From Butyrivibrio sp. WCD3002 (lineage in GTDB: Bacteria > Bacillota > Clostridia > Lachnospirales > Lachnospiraceae), in assembly GCF_000424265.1 (NCBI RefSeq), contig NZ_AUJO01000001.1:682001-746000 (forward strand): a stretch of DNA of 64,000 nucleotides, read 5' to 3'. Shown here one piece after another: positions 26,438-34,976 of this stretch (position 1 is its first letter; every line of letters starts with the position of its first letter). The notes under the pieces are model-generated. The model saw only the letters and a list, made by a program, of their open reading frames with translations, made no database searches and was not told the DNA's origin. A program made the position numbers and the translations under genes.

Positions 26438-28444
26438 TTATTTAACCTTTACACTCTTAGATTTGCTCCACTTGGAGTATATCTTTTCTCCGCCAGATTT
26501 CTTATATGTTCGGATTCTGACATAGTATTTTTTCTTAGACGTAAGTTTCTTTATAGTCTTTGATGTCGTCTTAGTCTTTCCAATATTAACAGTCTTAACA
26601 TCTTTCTTAAAAGCCTTATCTGTGCTGTACTGAATTTCATAACCCTTGATGTCTTTAGCGGTCAGCTTTTTCCATGAAATCGTAATGGATTTCTTTCCTG
26701 CCTTAAGCTTTGAAATAGAAGTATTTTTCTGTTTTTTGTTGATATTTTCAGCCTTTTCTTCCGCATTTTTTGCTGCAGTGGAATCTTCAGCTGTTACCTG
26801 CTTTGAAGAATCTGTTGCTATATCAGTTGGCTTTGTCTGTTCTGTAGGGTCAGTTGGTTTAGCTGGATCTGCAGGGTCTGTAGGCGTTGTCGGATCTGTA
26901 GGTGTTGAAGGTTCAGGTGAAGAACTACCGGATTTATTCTTCCATTCAGCTTTGATTGTTATATCGGCTGTTACTGTAATGCTTTCGCCAACAGCACCTT
27001 TATCCCACTTATCAAATTCTTTGCCTTCAGGCGCTGTGAATGTGCATAAAGGAAGCTTATATGATGATCCCTTGCTGACTTCTACCGGGGTCATAGTTCC
27101 TGAACCACCATTAGAGTCGAATGAGACAGTGTATTTTACGGGTGCTACCTCAGCATCCTTATACGTTGCTGTTACTGATACTGCCTTTGCGGGCATGACA
27201 AACGTAGTTGTCGAAGCATTTGCATTAGAAAATGCTACCCCATCAGATGATGTCCACTTATCAAATGCCTTACCTGTAGCAGGAGCGGACGCTGTTATGG
27301 TTACTGTAGTACCTGCAGCATAATTACCTCCGCCAGTTCCATTATTTACAGTCACAAGATATTTTGTTGTTTCAGGTTTAGCAAATACAACCTTTTTGAA
27401 TCCATAAGAATATAAATCATTTGGATTGCTTAAAACGGGTATAACCTTCCATCCGGTTGTTCCATCAATATCCGTCCATGCATCTCCTGGTATACCATTT
27501 ACAATTCTACAATAATTTGGTGCTGCACCGTAATTACCCTGGACAGTAACTGATTTCGCAGTACTATCTATTGTTAATTTCCACGCGTTTATACCAACAC
27601 CTATCCTAATATCGGTACTTGACGCATTTACCTGTGAATTATCGGTTATCGTTATATTACCTCTAAGCACTTCCATTCCACAACTAGCGCCAAGTTCATA
27701 TGACTCTGCTTTTCCTGCGGATGCATTCACTGTTGAGTTTTTTATCTCAATACCCTTTAATCCAGTATCATTTTCATCGGATTTACGAGAAAAAATACCG
27801 CAGCTTTCCTTTGCATCTTTTCCTATGGCAGTTACTGTTGAATTCTGAATTGTAACTGTTTCTTCAGCAAATAGCCCAGCAGAAATTGGCATATTGGTTC
27901 CTGTTCCACCTGTTGCCTTTATGGATGCATTATTTATGCTTAAATTTCCCCCTGCCTTTATTGCGATGCCTCCATTATTATTGTTTCCGCTGCATTCAGC
28001 TTCAATATTGCAACTGCTTATAGTGATATTACCAGTAGTCATAATAGCACCATTCCCGCCGGAAACTTTTAAACTGCCTGTTCCAGAGAATGAAAGTGTT
28101 CCGCCAGATGTTAACGCCACATCAATAGAAACATCATTATCACCAGTTGTTGTAATGGTATTATTACCTTTAAGAACTATATTTAAGTTTTGCATATCGT
28201 AAGCAAAAATAGCACTATTCCCTTGTTGATTATAAGACAATCCATTTAATGTGATGGTTTTTGTGCTTCCGTTGTATGTCCAACCAGTACCGCTGGCATT
28301 TTTATTTGAATCAGGCACCCATTCCCCTGCTATAGCAAGCTTATAATCGTCAGCAAGTGCCTTAGTCTTCACACCGGCTAGCAAACAAAACGCCAATGCC
28401 AACATTATCAGACATTGAAATAATCCCTCTCGTTTTTTCTTCAC
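26438..28444 (-). CDS. Large secreted surface protein with beta-repeat, InlB-like and Fn3-like domains
   Basis: The 668-residue protein has a Sec signal (cleavage likely after ALA near residue 31). Residues 35-330 are rich in Asn, Thr and Gly with repeated ITI/TVTA strands, like a right-handed beta-helix or Cthe_2159-type carbohydrate-binding fold. Residues 360-505 hold two repeat units of the Listeria/InlB B type (KAFDKWTSSDGVAF and YTVSFDSNGGSGTM). A Pro/Thr linker follows, then a C-terminal Fn3-like domain with YYVRIRTYKKSGGEKIYSKW. No sortase motif is visible. The start is GTG with GGAGG nine bases upstream. Likely function is adhesion or glycan binding; this is inference. Confidence 0.8.
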   Translation of the reverse strand: MKKKREGLFQCLIMLALAFCLLAGVKTKALADDYKLAIAGEWVPDSNKNASGTGWTYNGSTKTITLNGLSYNQQGNSAIFAYDMQNLNIVLKGNNTITTTGDNDVSIDVALTSGGTLSFSGTGSLKVSGGNGAIMTTGNITISSCNIEAECSGNNNNGGIAIKAGGNLSINNASIKATGGTGTNMPISAGLFAEETVTIQNSTVTAIGKDAKESCGIFSRKSDENDTGLKGIEIKNSTVNASAGKAESYELGASCGMEVLRGNITITDNSQVNASSTDIRIGVGINAWKLTIDSTAKSVTVQGNYGAAPNYCRIVNGIPGDAWTDIDGTTGWKVIPVLSNPNDLYSYGFKKVVFAKPETTKYLVTVNNGTGGGNYAAGTTVTITASAPATGKAFDKWTSSDGVAFSNANASTTTFVMPAKAVSVTATYKDAEVAPVKYTVSFDSNGGSGTMTPVEVSKGSSYKLPLCTFTAPEGKEFDKWDKGAVGESITVTADITIKAEWKNKSGSSSPEPSTPTDPTTPTDPADPAKPTDPTEQTKPTDIATDSSKQVTAEDSTAAKNAEEKAENINKKQKNTSISKLKAGKKSITISWKKLTAKDIKGYEIQYSTDKAFKKDVKTVNIGKTKTTSKTIKKLTSKKKYYVRIRTYKKSGGEKIYSKWSKSKSVKVK

Positions 28445-28520
28445 CTTTCTTTTCCTCCTGTTCTGCTTTAAGAGCAGGCTTTATATATCTAATTTTGTGT
28501 CCAACACTCTCGTTTTAAAC

Positions 28521-28559
28521 AACAAAAACGCACCTTAAGAAAGCACTTCCTAAGATGCG
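28521..28559 (-). terminator. Terminator-like hairpin in the surface-protein leader
   Basis: CGCATCTTAGG can pair with CTTAAGGTGCG with one mismatch and one G-U, followed by TTTTTGTTGTTT on the minus strand. It lies between the candidate promoter and the GTG start, so it may attenuate the gene. Confidence 0.5.
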
Positions 28560-28622
28560 AGATTACACATATAAAACCTATTAAATTGTCTGGTTATCCT
28601 ATGCTGTATGCTGTCTGCTGCA

Positions 28623-28651
28623 AGTTTAGATTGCCATAGCATAACTGTCAA
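28623..28651 (-). promoter_or_regulatory. Candidate promoter of the surface-protein gene
   Basis: TTGACA (28646-28651), 17-base spacer, TAAACT (28623-28628) on the minus strand. It would give a leader of about 170 bases containing the hairpin above. A second weak candidate lies near 28485-28505. Confidence 0.4.
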
Positions 28652-28750
28652 CCCCTCTTTGAAACTTTCATCCATGAATTTGAATGAATTATGTAAAATT
28701 ACTACAATTCTTATTTTATAACATAGAAATTAAAAGTACATTAAAAATGG

Positions 28751-28790
28751 AAAAAATTTCCTCTATCCCGCGTTCATATGAGATAGAGGA
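28751..28790 (-). terminator. Terminator of the IS256-type transposase remnant
   Basis: CCTCTATC pairs with GATAGAGG (28760-28767 with 28782-28789), followed by a T6 run on the minus strand. Confidence 0.7.
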
Positions 28791-28797
28791 TTTTGTA

Positions 28798-29326
28798 TTA
28801 GTCTGATAGCCTGTTCGGGTACATAATCGAAAGCTCTCCACGGACCTTTCCCCAGTTTTTGATTGGCACTGTCCAACGCTTGGTAATCTCAAAGGTTGCC
28901 ATATAGTGATTCAACCGTCTCTGATATCTGCGTTGTGGTCATTCCCTTTGCATACAGTGCCATGACCTGTTCCTCTATGCCAGAGATGTCTTTCTGTCTC
29001 TTTTTCACAATCGCTGGTTCAAATGAGCTGTCCCTGTCCTGTGGAACATCAACCTTAAACTCCCCATATTTACTTCTGACGGTTTTGGACTTTGTCCCGT
29101 TCCGATAGTTAGGTTCATCATCCCGCTCATATTTCTCGTAACCCAAATGTGAGCTAATCTCAGCTTCAAGCAGAGACTGGATAGTGCCGGAAAGAAGATC
29201 CTTAAGAGCTTCCTGGATATCATCTGTAGTCTGGATGTCATACTCATCAAGCAATCCTTGTGTGACAGCCTTCTTTCCTTCGGTCATCGGTTTCGGTGTG
29301 TAAACTTCTTTCTTTTTGCTTGCCAT
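28798..29326 (-). pseudogene. IS256-family transposase, central deletion
   Basis: The N-terminal 145 residues are recognisable as mutator-type transposase: the Lys-rich start, EISSHLGYEKYERDDEPNYR, the segment KTVRSKYGEFKVDVPQDR, and GIEEQVMALYAKGMTTTQIS. The frame then stops after ESLYGNL. In another frame the last 33 residues of a transposase follow: FEITKRWTVPIKNWGKVRGE, ending SIMYPNRLSD. The DDE catalytic core is gone. The original start, ATG at 29326, keeps AGGAGG. The reading-frame change at the joint near 28887 shows a deletion and not a short gene. Confidence 0.85.
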
Positions 29327-29425
29327 TATTAAAGGCCTCCTCAAATAAAATAAGATTTTATCATAGGAGACCCTTTATATAGGTGCTATATTAAATTTAC
29401 AGAGTTTTTCTCAAAGCCTCAAAAG

Positions 29426-29450
29426 AATAGATATTTATGAAGTGATACTG
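29426..29450 (+). repeat. Right copy of the 25-bp direct repeat
   Basis: Partner of 25548-25572 (23 of 25 identical), just outside the IS256 remnant and just before the tyrS terminator. The bases that follow are also partly similar in both copies. Confidence 0.6.
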
Positions 29451-29470
29451 AATCCGCTTTACCGAAATGA

Positions 29471-29500
29471 TTAAGGGCCGGCATATTGCCGGCCCTAATA
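29471..29500 (-). terminator. Terminator after tyrS
   Basis: Perfect ten-base stem AGGGCCGGCA/TGCCGGCCCT (29474-29483 with 29487-29496). The T run is weak (TTAATCATTT), but the GC-rich stem is strong and no other function is apparent. Confidence 0.65.
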
Positions 29501-29558
29501 TCACATATCTACTATATTCAAATATCCGGTAAATCAAGCGCTCCGCCTGAATCATTTA

Positions 29559-30782
29559 TTACAGTGTAACCTTTTTGAAGGACTTCTTCCCCTTCTTAAC
29601 CATTATGCCTTCACCTGCGAAGGTATCCTTAGTATAGGTAGTCTTAAAGTCCGTTACCTTCTCATCGTTGAACATAACGCCGCCCTGCTGAACAGCTCTT
29701 CTTGCTTCGCTTCTTGTCGGGCAAAGGCCTGAGCTTACAAGAACCTGAAGGATGTCTACTACGCCATCTCTAAAGTCCTCTTCTTTAAGTGCAACAGCGG
29801 GTACGTTTGCAAGATCTCCGCCACCTGCGAAAAGTGCTCTTGCAGCGTCCTGAGCCTTCTGAGCTTCTTCTTTTCCATGAACAAGCTCTGTGAGCTCGAA
29901 GGCAAGGATCTCCTTCTTCTCATTGATTCTGGAATCCTCCCATTTCTCCATTTCCTCGATCTCTTCGATAGGAATGAAGGTGAGCATCTTAAGACACTTA
30001 TCAACGTCAGCATCGCCAACGTTTCTCCAGTACTGGTAGAAATCGTAAGGTGTTGTCTTCTTGGGATCAAGCCATACAGCGTTACCTGCTGTCTTGCCCA
30101 TCTTCTTACCCTGAGAGTCTGTAAGAAGTGTGATTGTCATTGCGTGAGCATCCTTACCGAGCTTTCTTCTGATAAGCTCTGTACCACCAAGCATGTTGCT
30201 CCACTGATCGTCACCACCAAACTCTAAGTTGCAATCGTACTTCTGGAACATGTAATAGAAGTCGTAGGACTGCATGATCATGTAGTTAAATTCAAGGAAG
30301 GAAAGTCCCTTCTCCATACGCTGCTTGTAGCACTCTGCTCTAAGCATGTTATTTACCGAGAAACATGCACCAACCTCTCTTAAAAGATCGATATAGTTCA
30401 GATCAAGAAGCCAGTCAGCGTTGTTGAGCATGATAGCCTTTCCTTCACCGAAATCGATAAATTTCTCCATCTGACGCTTAAAGCACTCTGCATTGTGGTC
30501 AATGTCTTCTCTTGTAAGCATCTTTCTCATGTCGGTTCTTCCAGAAGGATCACCGATCATGGTTGTACCACCACCAATAAGGGCGATGGGCTTGTTTCCA
30601 GCCATCTGAAGTCTCTTCATAAGTGTAAGTGCCATGAAGTGACCTGCTGTTAAGCTGTCAGCTGTGCAGTCAAAGCCAATGTAGAATGTAGCCTTTCCTG
30701 CGTTTACGAGATCTCTTATCTGCTCCTCGTCTGTTACCTGAGCGATAAGGCCTCTTCTTTTGAGTTCCTCATAGATTTGCAT
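29559..30782 (-). CDS. tyrS: Tyrosyl-tRNA synthetase
   Basis: Charges tRNA-Tyr. The 407-residue class I enzyme has the HIGH-like motif as AGHFMAL near residue 45 and the KMSKS-like motif as KKMGKT near residue 232. Tyrosine recognition residues lie in YIGFDCTADSLT and NYMIMQSYDFYYM. A C-terminal S4-like domain (SGLCPTRSEARRAVQQGGV) binds tRNA. ATG at 30782 follows an AGGAGG site. It is preceded by a T-box leader, so it responds to uncharged tRNA-Tyr. Confidence 0.97.
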   Translation of the reverse strand: MQIYEELKRRGLIAQVTDEEQIRDLVNAGKATFYIGFDCTADSLTAGHFMALTLMKRLQMAGNKPIALIGGGTTMIGDPSGRTDMRKMLTREDIDHNAECFKRQMEKFIDFGEGKAIMLNNADWLLDLNYIDLLREVGACFSVNNMLRAECYKQRMEKGLSFLEFNYMIMQSYDFYYMFQKYDCNLEFGGDDQWSNMLGGTELIRRKLGKDAHAMTITLLTDSQGKKMGKTAGNAVWLDPKKTTPYDFYQYWRNVGDADVDKCLKMLTFIPIEEIEEMEKWEDSRINEKKEILAFELTELVHGKEEAQKAQDAARALFAGGGDLANVPAVALKEEDFRDGVVDILQVLVSSGLCPTRSEARRAVQQGGVMFNDEKVTDFKTTYTKDTFAGEGIMVKKGKKSFKKVTL

Positions 30783-30831
30783 TGTTTTGCCTCCTTATAC
30801 TTTGGCTGCGAAGATGATTTTTCCAAGAATT

Positions 30832-31120
30832 AAAAAAGTCCTTCGCAACCTAAATCAGTTACGAAGGACGAAAAATTCGTGTTACCACCTTCATTCACAT
30901 GTAGCTCACGCTGCATGCCTCAGCAAGTACTAAGAATAAAAATCATTCTCTATACTCTTCCGACTAACGCTCGGTTCTCGTCATGGCTTACTAGAAAAGA
31001 ATCATCATTCTTCCATGCAGCTCCCGGATGTATTCATTCAAAGTCCGTGTCCGCGCCTCTCACCAAACGGCTGCTCTCTGTGGCCGGTACTGTGAACTAC
31101 TTGTTCCGTTCAAAGCCTTT
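30832..31120 (-). ncRNA. T-box leader (tyrosine type) of tyrS
   Basis: On the minus strand the conserved T-box AAGGTGGTAACACGAA lies at 30891-30876. It is followed by the terminator stem GTCCTTCG/CGAAGGAC (30862-30869 with 30838-30846) and a T run to 30832. About 140 bases earlier a stem I candidate holds a UAC triplet at 31032-31030, the tyrosine codon. Uncharged tRNA-Tyr would stabilise the antiterminator. The 5' limit is approximate. Confidence 0.9.
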
Positions 31121-31128
31121 AAATAATA

Positions 31129-31156
31129 ATTATCTATATTTTGCCTGGACTGTCAA
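31129..31156 (-). promoter_or_regulatory. Promoter of the tyrS T-box transcript
   Basis: Perfect TTGACA (31151-31156), 16-base spacer, GATAAT (31129-31134), about ten bases before the leader. Confidence 0.7.
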
Positions 31157-31241
31157 GGGATTTCGCAATTATATATTTAGCGTTTATCTGCCAATATATA
31201 AAAACACTCAAAAACAAGGCAACTAGTTACTACGAAAAGAA

Positions 31242-31370
31242 TTACAAGCCCTCTATATGTCGAGATATTTCAACAAATTTACCATCTTCATATTTATATT
31301 TTACAATTTCATATTCAATACCATAAAGCCCCCAATACTGAGAATCATTGTTATTCGATGGAGATTCCTC
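31242..31370 (-). pseudogene. 3' relic of an unknown gene
   Basis: A stop at 31371-31373 is followed by 42 clean codons: EESPSNNNDSQYWGLYGIEY, then EIVKYKYEDGKFVEISRHIE, then GL and a stop. There is no usable start codon in this frame. The composition is strongly protein-like, so it appears to be the tail of a lost gene next to the ATPase gene. I do not recognise the family. Confidence 0.45.
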
Positions 31371-31391
31371 TTATTCACACTGATTCAATAT

Positions 31392-33236
31392 TTATACAAT
31401 CAGTTCACAAAGATATTCCTCAACATTTTTATATTCTCTTCCATCAGGTAAAACTTCGCTCTGTCCCTTGAATAGCACACACTTCTTAGAAATAGAGCCG
31501 TAAATATTCATAATATACTTAAGCTTCTTTTCATCTTTCAAATGTCTCCACTGTTCCTCTGATTTTACGTTACTATGCTTTATTTCGTACAGTTCGCAGC
31601 TATCATTCTCGGGATCATAAATGACCATATCAATCTCACCTACGTCAAACTGTAATTTAAACACACGCTTCTTATTCATGACTTTATGAGTCTCCAATAA
31701 GACTATATCTTCAAGCATAAGTCCCCTTACATCATCCAATATCTTTTCCGCTATAAGAAGCTTCTCTCTTTCGCTAAGGGCCTTGAATTCATTATCCCGT
31801 ATCAGCAGATAAACTAGAGTTTGCGCCTGGCAATATCTCATTCCTGGTTGGGTAAAAACTGTGCGACTCAAATCCCCCGAAGCAACTACACTTGATTCAA
31901 CCTTTATGTCCGTGGTAAGGTCCAAAGCTGTAAAATACTCTTTTATTTCATCTGCCACCTGTTCCGAAACCGCTTCCTGTAGTTCTTCCTTCTCCTTTAT
32001 TTCCAAAATCTTTTTAAGCCCTGCAATTACATTGGAAACATTAATTTCATCCAATGCATCTGTTCTGTTCTCCGGCTTTTTAGCCTTCCTCAGCAACTGT
32101 GCTGTAGACCTCAAATCTCTTGATACAAATTCTCTTAAAATAACTTCCTTTGTGAATTCATGATTCATATCCTGAATTATACGATTGATTGCATTGGTTA
32201 ATTCATTTGCATCATATAGCCTTTTTAGATTCCTGAAATGGCTGCCCTCTTTATAACAGCGCAAAGAATGTTGGATGTTTTTACATATAGCGGTATCAAT
32301 ATATCTTCTGGTACTCTCATCATCTCTAAATGATGCCTCCTCCCAATCTATATCATCCCCGAATCTGAGCTCTCCTGCCTTTAATGTGCCACCATACCTG
32401 ATATATTCATCAATACTGTCAATCCCCAGGAGTCTCTTATGTTCCCTGAAAGGAATATATGTTGTATGTACCATCACGGCCCTATCATACAATTCCTCAT
32501 TGGAAGCAAAATAAAATCCCAGAGAATCTGTTCCGGAAAGAATTATCTTTATACCCTGCGCAGCATATACATCAGAAAACAGTGAAGCTGAGTCTATGAA
32601 ATCACTAATCAGAGTTACTTCATCTATGAACACATATCTAAATCCATTTTTCACCGCTAGCTTCATAGCCCTATTCAAATCTGCCATAGTATCTGTGACT
32701 GTCGACTTAATATATAACGTACGAGCCTGTTCAGCCTCATTCATATCGAGTATGAGTTGTCTTAAAAGAGTAGTCTTGCCGGTACGCCTAAGTCCATAGA
32801 TCAGGCATACCTTATCCATCTGTTTTCCATAAATATAATTTTCAATAATTTGGAAGCAATCTCTTTTCTCAAAGTCTCTCGCACCTTCAGCCATATTCCA
32901 AAGCGCATTTCCATATATTGCATTTACTTCAAAATCATAATCCACAGGCAGGGAAGAACCCCCAAATACGGTGTCCGGCTCTTTTAACCCTGTTGATATC
33001 AGGCTATTATCACTTTTGCCTATTACCTTTAACTGCTTTTGCAGTTCTTTTCTTTCTTCTATGCCTACACGCAAAATAGCAGCATTATCTTTACTAATGC
33101 TGTCATAATGCATCTTTCCATAATCATCCTTCCACTGATGATAAAAATATCTCTTATTATTTATAACCTTTTGCGTTACGTAGCCCTTTGGAAGTGTGCT
33201 GATTTTATTACTAATCTCTCTATATTTTTCATTCAT
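31392..33236 (-). CDS. P-loop ATPase fused to a nuclease-like C-terminal domain
   Basis: The 614-residue protein has three parts. Residues 1-70 hold LPKGYVTQKVINNKRYFYHQ, like small modules found beside mobile elements. Residues 120-370 are a AAA_14-type ATPase: Walker A GLRRTGKTTLLRQ at 148-160, Walker B YVFIDEVTLI, and sensor IILSGTDS. The end resembles the DUF4143 type: GEID at 533-536 and EIK at 551-553 match the PD-(D/E)xK pattern, as in YraN elsewhere in this window. RBS AGAGG precedes the ATG. A large inverted repeat lies 23 bases before the start. Related proteins are common but largely uncharacterised; defence or mobile-element association is inference. Confidence 0.82.
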   Translation of the reverse strand: MNEKYREISNKISTLPKGYVTQKVINNKRYFYHQWKDDYGKMHYDSISKDNAAILRVGIEERKELQKQLKVIGKSDNSLISTGLKEPDTVFGGSSLPVDYDFEVNAIYGNALWNMAEGARDFEKRDCFQIIENYIYGKQMDKVCLIYGLRRTGKTTLLRQLILDMNEAEQARTLYIKSTVTDTMADLNRAMKLAVKNGFRYVFIDEVTLISDFIDSASLFSDVYAAQGIKIILSGTDSLGFYFASNEELYDRAVMVHTTYIPFREHKRLLGIDSIDEYIRYGGTLKAGELRFGDDIDWEEASFRDDESTRRYIDTAICKNIQHSLRCYKEGSHFRNLKRLYDANELTNAINRIIQDMNHEFTKEVILREFVSRDLRSTAQLLRKAKKPENRTDALDEINVSNVIAGLKKILEIKEKEELQEAVSEQVADEIKEYFTALDLTTDIKVESSVVASGDLSRTVFTQPGMRYCQAQTLVYLLIRDNEFKALSEREKLLIAEKILDDVRGLMLEDIVLLETHKVMNKKRVFKLQFDVGEIDMVIYDPENDSCELYEIKHSNVKSEEQWRHLKDEKKLKYIMNIYGSISKKCVLFKGQSEVLPDGREYKNVEEYLCELIV

Positions 33237-33258
33237 AATAATTAACCTCTAAAACAAT

Positions 33259-33304
33259 TTTAACCCCATTTAACCGCAATTGTCTACGGTTAATTAGGGT
33301 TAAA
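33259..33304. promoter_or_regulatory. Operator-like inverted repeat before the ATPase gene
   Basis: TTTAACCCCATTTAACCGC (33259-33277) matches the inverse of 33286-33304 at 16 of 19 positions. Each arm contains two TTAACC units, giving four half-sites in 46 bases. It lies just upstream of the start at 33236, a typical place for a repressor site. No regulator gene is adjacent. Confidence 0.55.
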
Positions 33305-33321
33305 TTGAACATTCACCAAAA

Positions 33322-33373
33322 GAAAAACCTCCCTAAAAAGACTTTTTTATTTCATCAGTCTACTTTAGGGAGA
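33322..33373 (-). terminator. Terminator after the DUF3089-type gene
   Basis: CTCCCTAAA pairs with TTTAGGGAG, with an inner AGAC/GTCT, followed by TTTTTCTTTT on the minus strand. It separates the hydrolase gene from the ATPase gene and its inverted repeat. Confidence 0.75.
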
Positions 33374-33451
33374 TCATATTATTTAGCTCCGAGCCATTTA
33401 TTCACTTCATACTTATATTTTGTGTTTTCACATTTTAACACCAATACACTT

Positions 33452-34489
33452 TTACGCCGCGTTGTCCAGCACCTTTTTCTGTAAAAATGCATCAGTACGC
33501 TTCTGTACATTTTCCTGAAGATTTACAAAGAACAGGAAGTTGTCATAGAGGTGCAGGCAGCCTTCAGGAAAAATTGAAAGTACCGGAGGGTACTCCTGTG
33601 TGTTAATGCCTGTCACTACGAGGCATCCTCTATTTGGATCTATATAAGCTCCGTATTTTCCTACTTCAACAGAGGTGATGGCACCTGTCTTGCTATCCTG
33701 TGTAACGGAGCCCTTATTAAGAGACTTATCAGCCTTAGTGCTGTCTGTTTTCCAGTTAAGAGGATTTATGGAAATGCCCTTAGAACCTACCGGCATAAAC
33801 ATTGAATCTGTTACTGTTCCGTCCTCACAGTCATAGCTTACGACTACGCCTGTATCAGTCTCGCCCTTTGCGGGAACAATCTGAGGATATTTACTTATCA
33901 TATCTTCCGTCATGTACCAACCAATTGCATATACAGCTATCAGATTATCTCTAAGACTAACAGCTCTTTCTCCATCGCCGCCATAATACTCTTCCAAAAT
34001 CCTGTAGCACATATCAGCGCCCTGGGAAAAGCCCGCAAGGATAAGAGGTCTTCCGTTATTCTTATGCTCAATGTAATATTTAAAAGCTGCAGACACATCT
34101 ACATAAGCATTCGACAAAGCTGCTTCTCTTTCTGCTGCATCAGTCAACGCATATACATTTATAGAAGCCTGTCTGTAATATGGAGCATATATTCTGCAGG
34201 TTTTTGCATAAATAGCCTGTTGTTGGTTCATTGCATTTCTAAAAATCTTTTTGTAACCGGCAGTGATTGTCGAATTATACTGACTTTGTGTATCTACTGT
34301 CGGAGCTACAATAAAAACATCAACTTCATTTTCCGGATAAGCTCCGTCATAAAGCCAGTTCTCCGCCTTGGAGTAGTCGATAGGGCTTGTGAATTTGGCA
34401 ACTGCAGATACCTTTTCCGTAAAAAAAGGACTAAAGATTGTAATAATTAAAACTGCAAAAGCTATAGTCAAAGAAACTATTCTTTTCAT
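33452..34489 (-). CDS. Secreted DUF3089-type alpha/beta hydrolase
   Basis: The 345-residue product has a signal peptide (MKRIVSLTIAFAVLIITIFS, cleaved near VSA). The mature part opens with YSKAENWLYDGAYPENEVDV and has PTVDTQSQ, CRIYAPYYRQA and the nucleophile elbow LAGFSQGADM, as in DUF3089 lipase-like proteins. An acidic Asp and a catalytic His would be needed later; CLHLYDN near residue 325 could supply the His. The ATG at 34489 follows AAGGAGGTGCC; a longer frame has no ribosome site. Substrate is unknown, possibly an ester. It opens a cluster of secreted-protein genes. Confidence 0.8.
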   Translation of the reverse strand: MKRIVSLTIAFAVLIITIFSPFFTEKVSAVAKFTSPIDYSKAENWLYDGAYPENEVDVFIVAPTVDTQSQYNSTITAGYKKIFRNAMNQQQAIYAKTCRIYAPYYRQASINVYALTDAAEREAALSNAYVDVSAAFKYYIEHKNNGRPLILAGFSQGADMCYRILEEYYGGDGERAVSLRDNLIAVYAIGWYMTEDMISKYPQIVPAKGETDTGVVVSYDCEDGTVTDSMFMPVGSKGISINPLNWKTDSTKADKSLNKGSVTQDSKTGAITSVEVGKYGAYIDPNRGCLVVTGINTQEYPPVLSIFPEGCLHLYDNFLFFVNLQENVQKRTDAFLQKKVLDNAA

Positions 34490-34603
34490 AAGGCACCTCC
34501 TTATTAGCCATAAATAATCTCTCATACGTCTGGTAAATTATGACAATTTACATAATCTACACTATGCTTCCGGATACATCTTTTTTACCGTAATTCATAT
34601 ACT

Positions 34604-34693
34604 TTATTTAATCTTGGCACTCTTTGACTTACTCCAATTCGAGTATACCTTTTTTGAACCAGACTTTTTATAGGTAAGGATTTTGAAGTAATA
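34604..34693 (-). pseudogene. Relic of the Fn3-type C-terminus of a surface protein
   Basis: The minus strand reads YYFKILTYKKSGSKKVYSNW followed by SKSKSAKIK and a stop. This aligns with the C-terminal end of the 26.4-28.4 kb surface protein (YYVRIRTYKKSGGEKIYSKW then SKSKSVKVK and a stop). Nothing upstream continues it in frame. It is the last 29 codons of a second copy or of a paralogue, the rest having been lost. Confidence 0.75.
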
Positions 34694-34976
34694 CTTTTGA
34701 ATGCCTTTTTATTATCCCATGTTTTGAAACGAAATTTCAATAAATTAAGTAATAATCAAAATTTGCATTCAATATGGAAAATGTAGATATTCACTCATTT
34801 TTTATGATATAGCCACATTCTATATAAATTAATTTTTTATTAATATTATTAAAAAAATATTAACTTTTTCCTTGAAGCAAAGGCCAATATATGGTTAAAT
34901 ATAGAACGTATCAAAAAGTGAAAACGTTTTTTAGTAAAATAGTTTTCAAGGAAAGTTTTATGGAGGAAATGGGGTA
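34694..34976. other. AT-rich intergenic stretch before the secreted Fn3 gene
   Basis: No coding frame or stable hairpin is apparent. On the plus strand TTGAAG (34872-34877) and TTAAAT (34895-34900) with a 17-base spacer could be the promoter of the gene at 34977; the match is moderate. Confidence 0.3.

Larger units (their letters stand above)
28682..29411 (-). mobile_element. Internally deleted IS256-family element
   Basis: The stretch keeps both ends of an IS256-type transposase gene and its own terminator (28751-28790) but lacks the central catalytic region. The outer ends carry weakly similar inverted repeats: TGTAAATTTA near 29397 on the minus strand and TGTAAAATTA near 28692 on the plus strand. 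The boundaries are approximate. The element cannot move by itself and would need a related transposase elsewhere. Confidence 0.6.

Noticed and set aside
26438..28444. LPXTG-type sortase anchor on the surface protein
   Set aside because: No LPxTG-like motif with a hydrophobic tail is present at the C-terminus; it ends in SKSKSVKVK.
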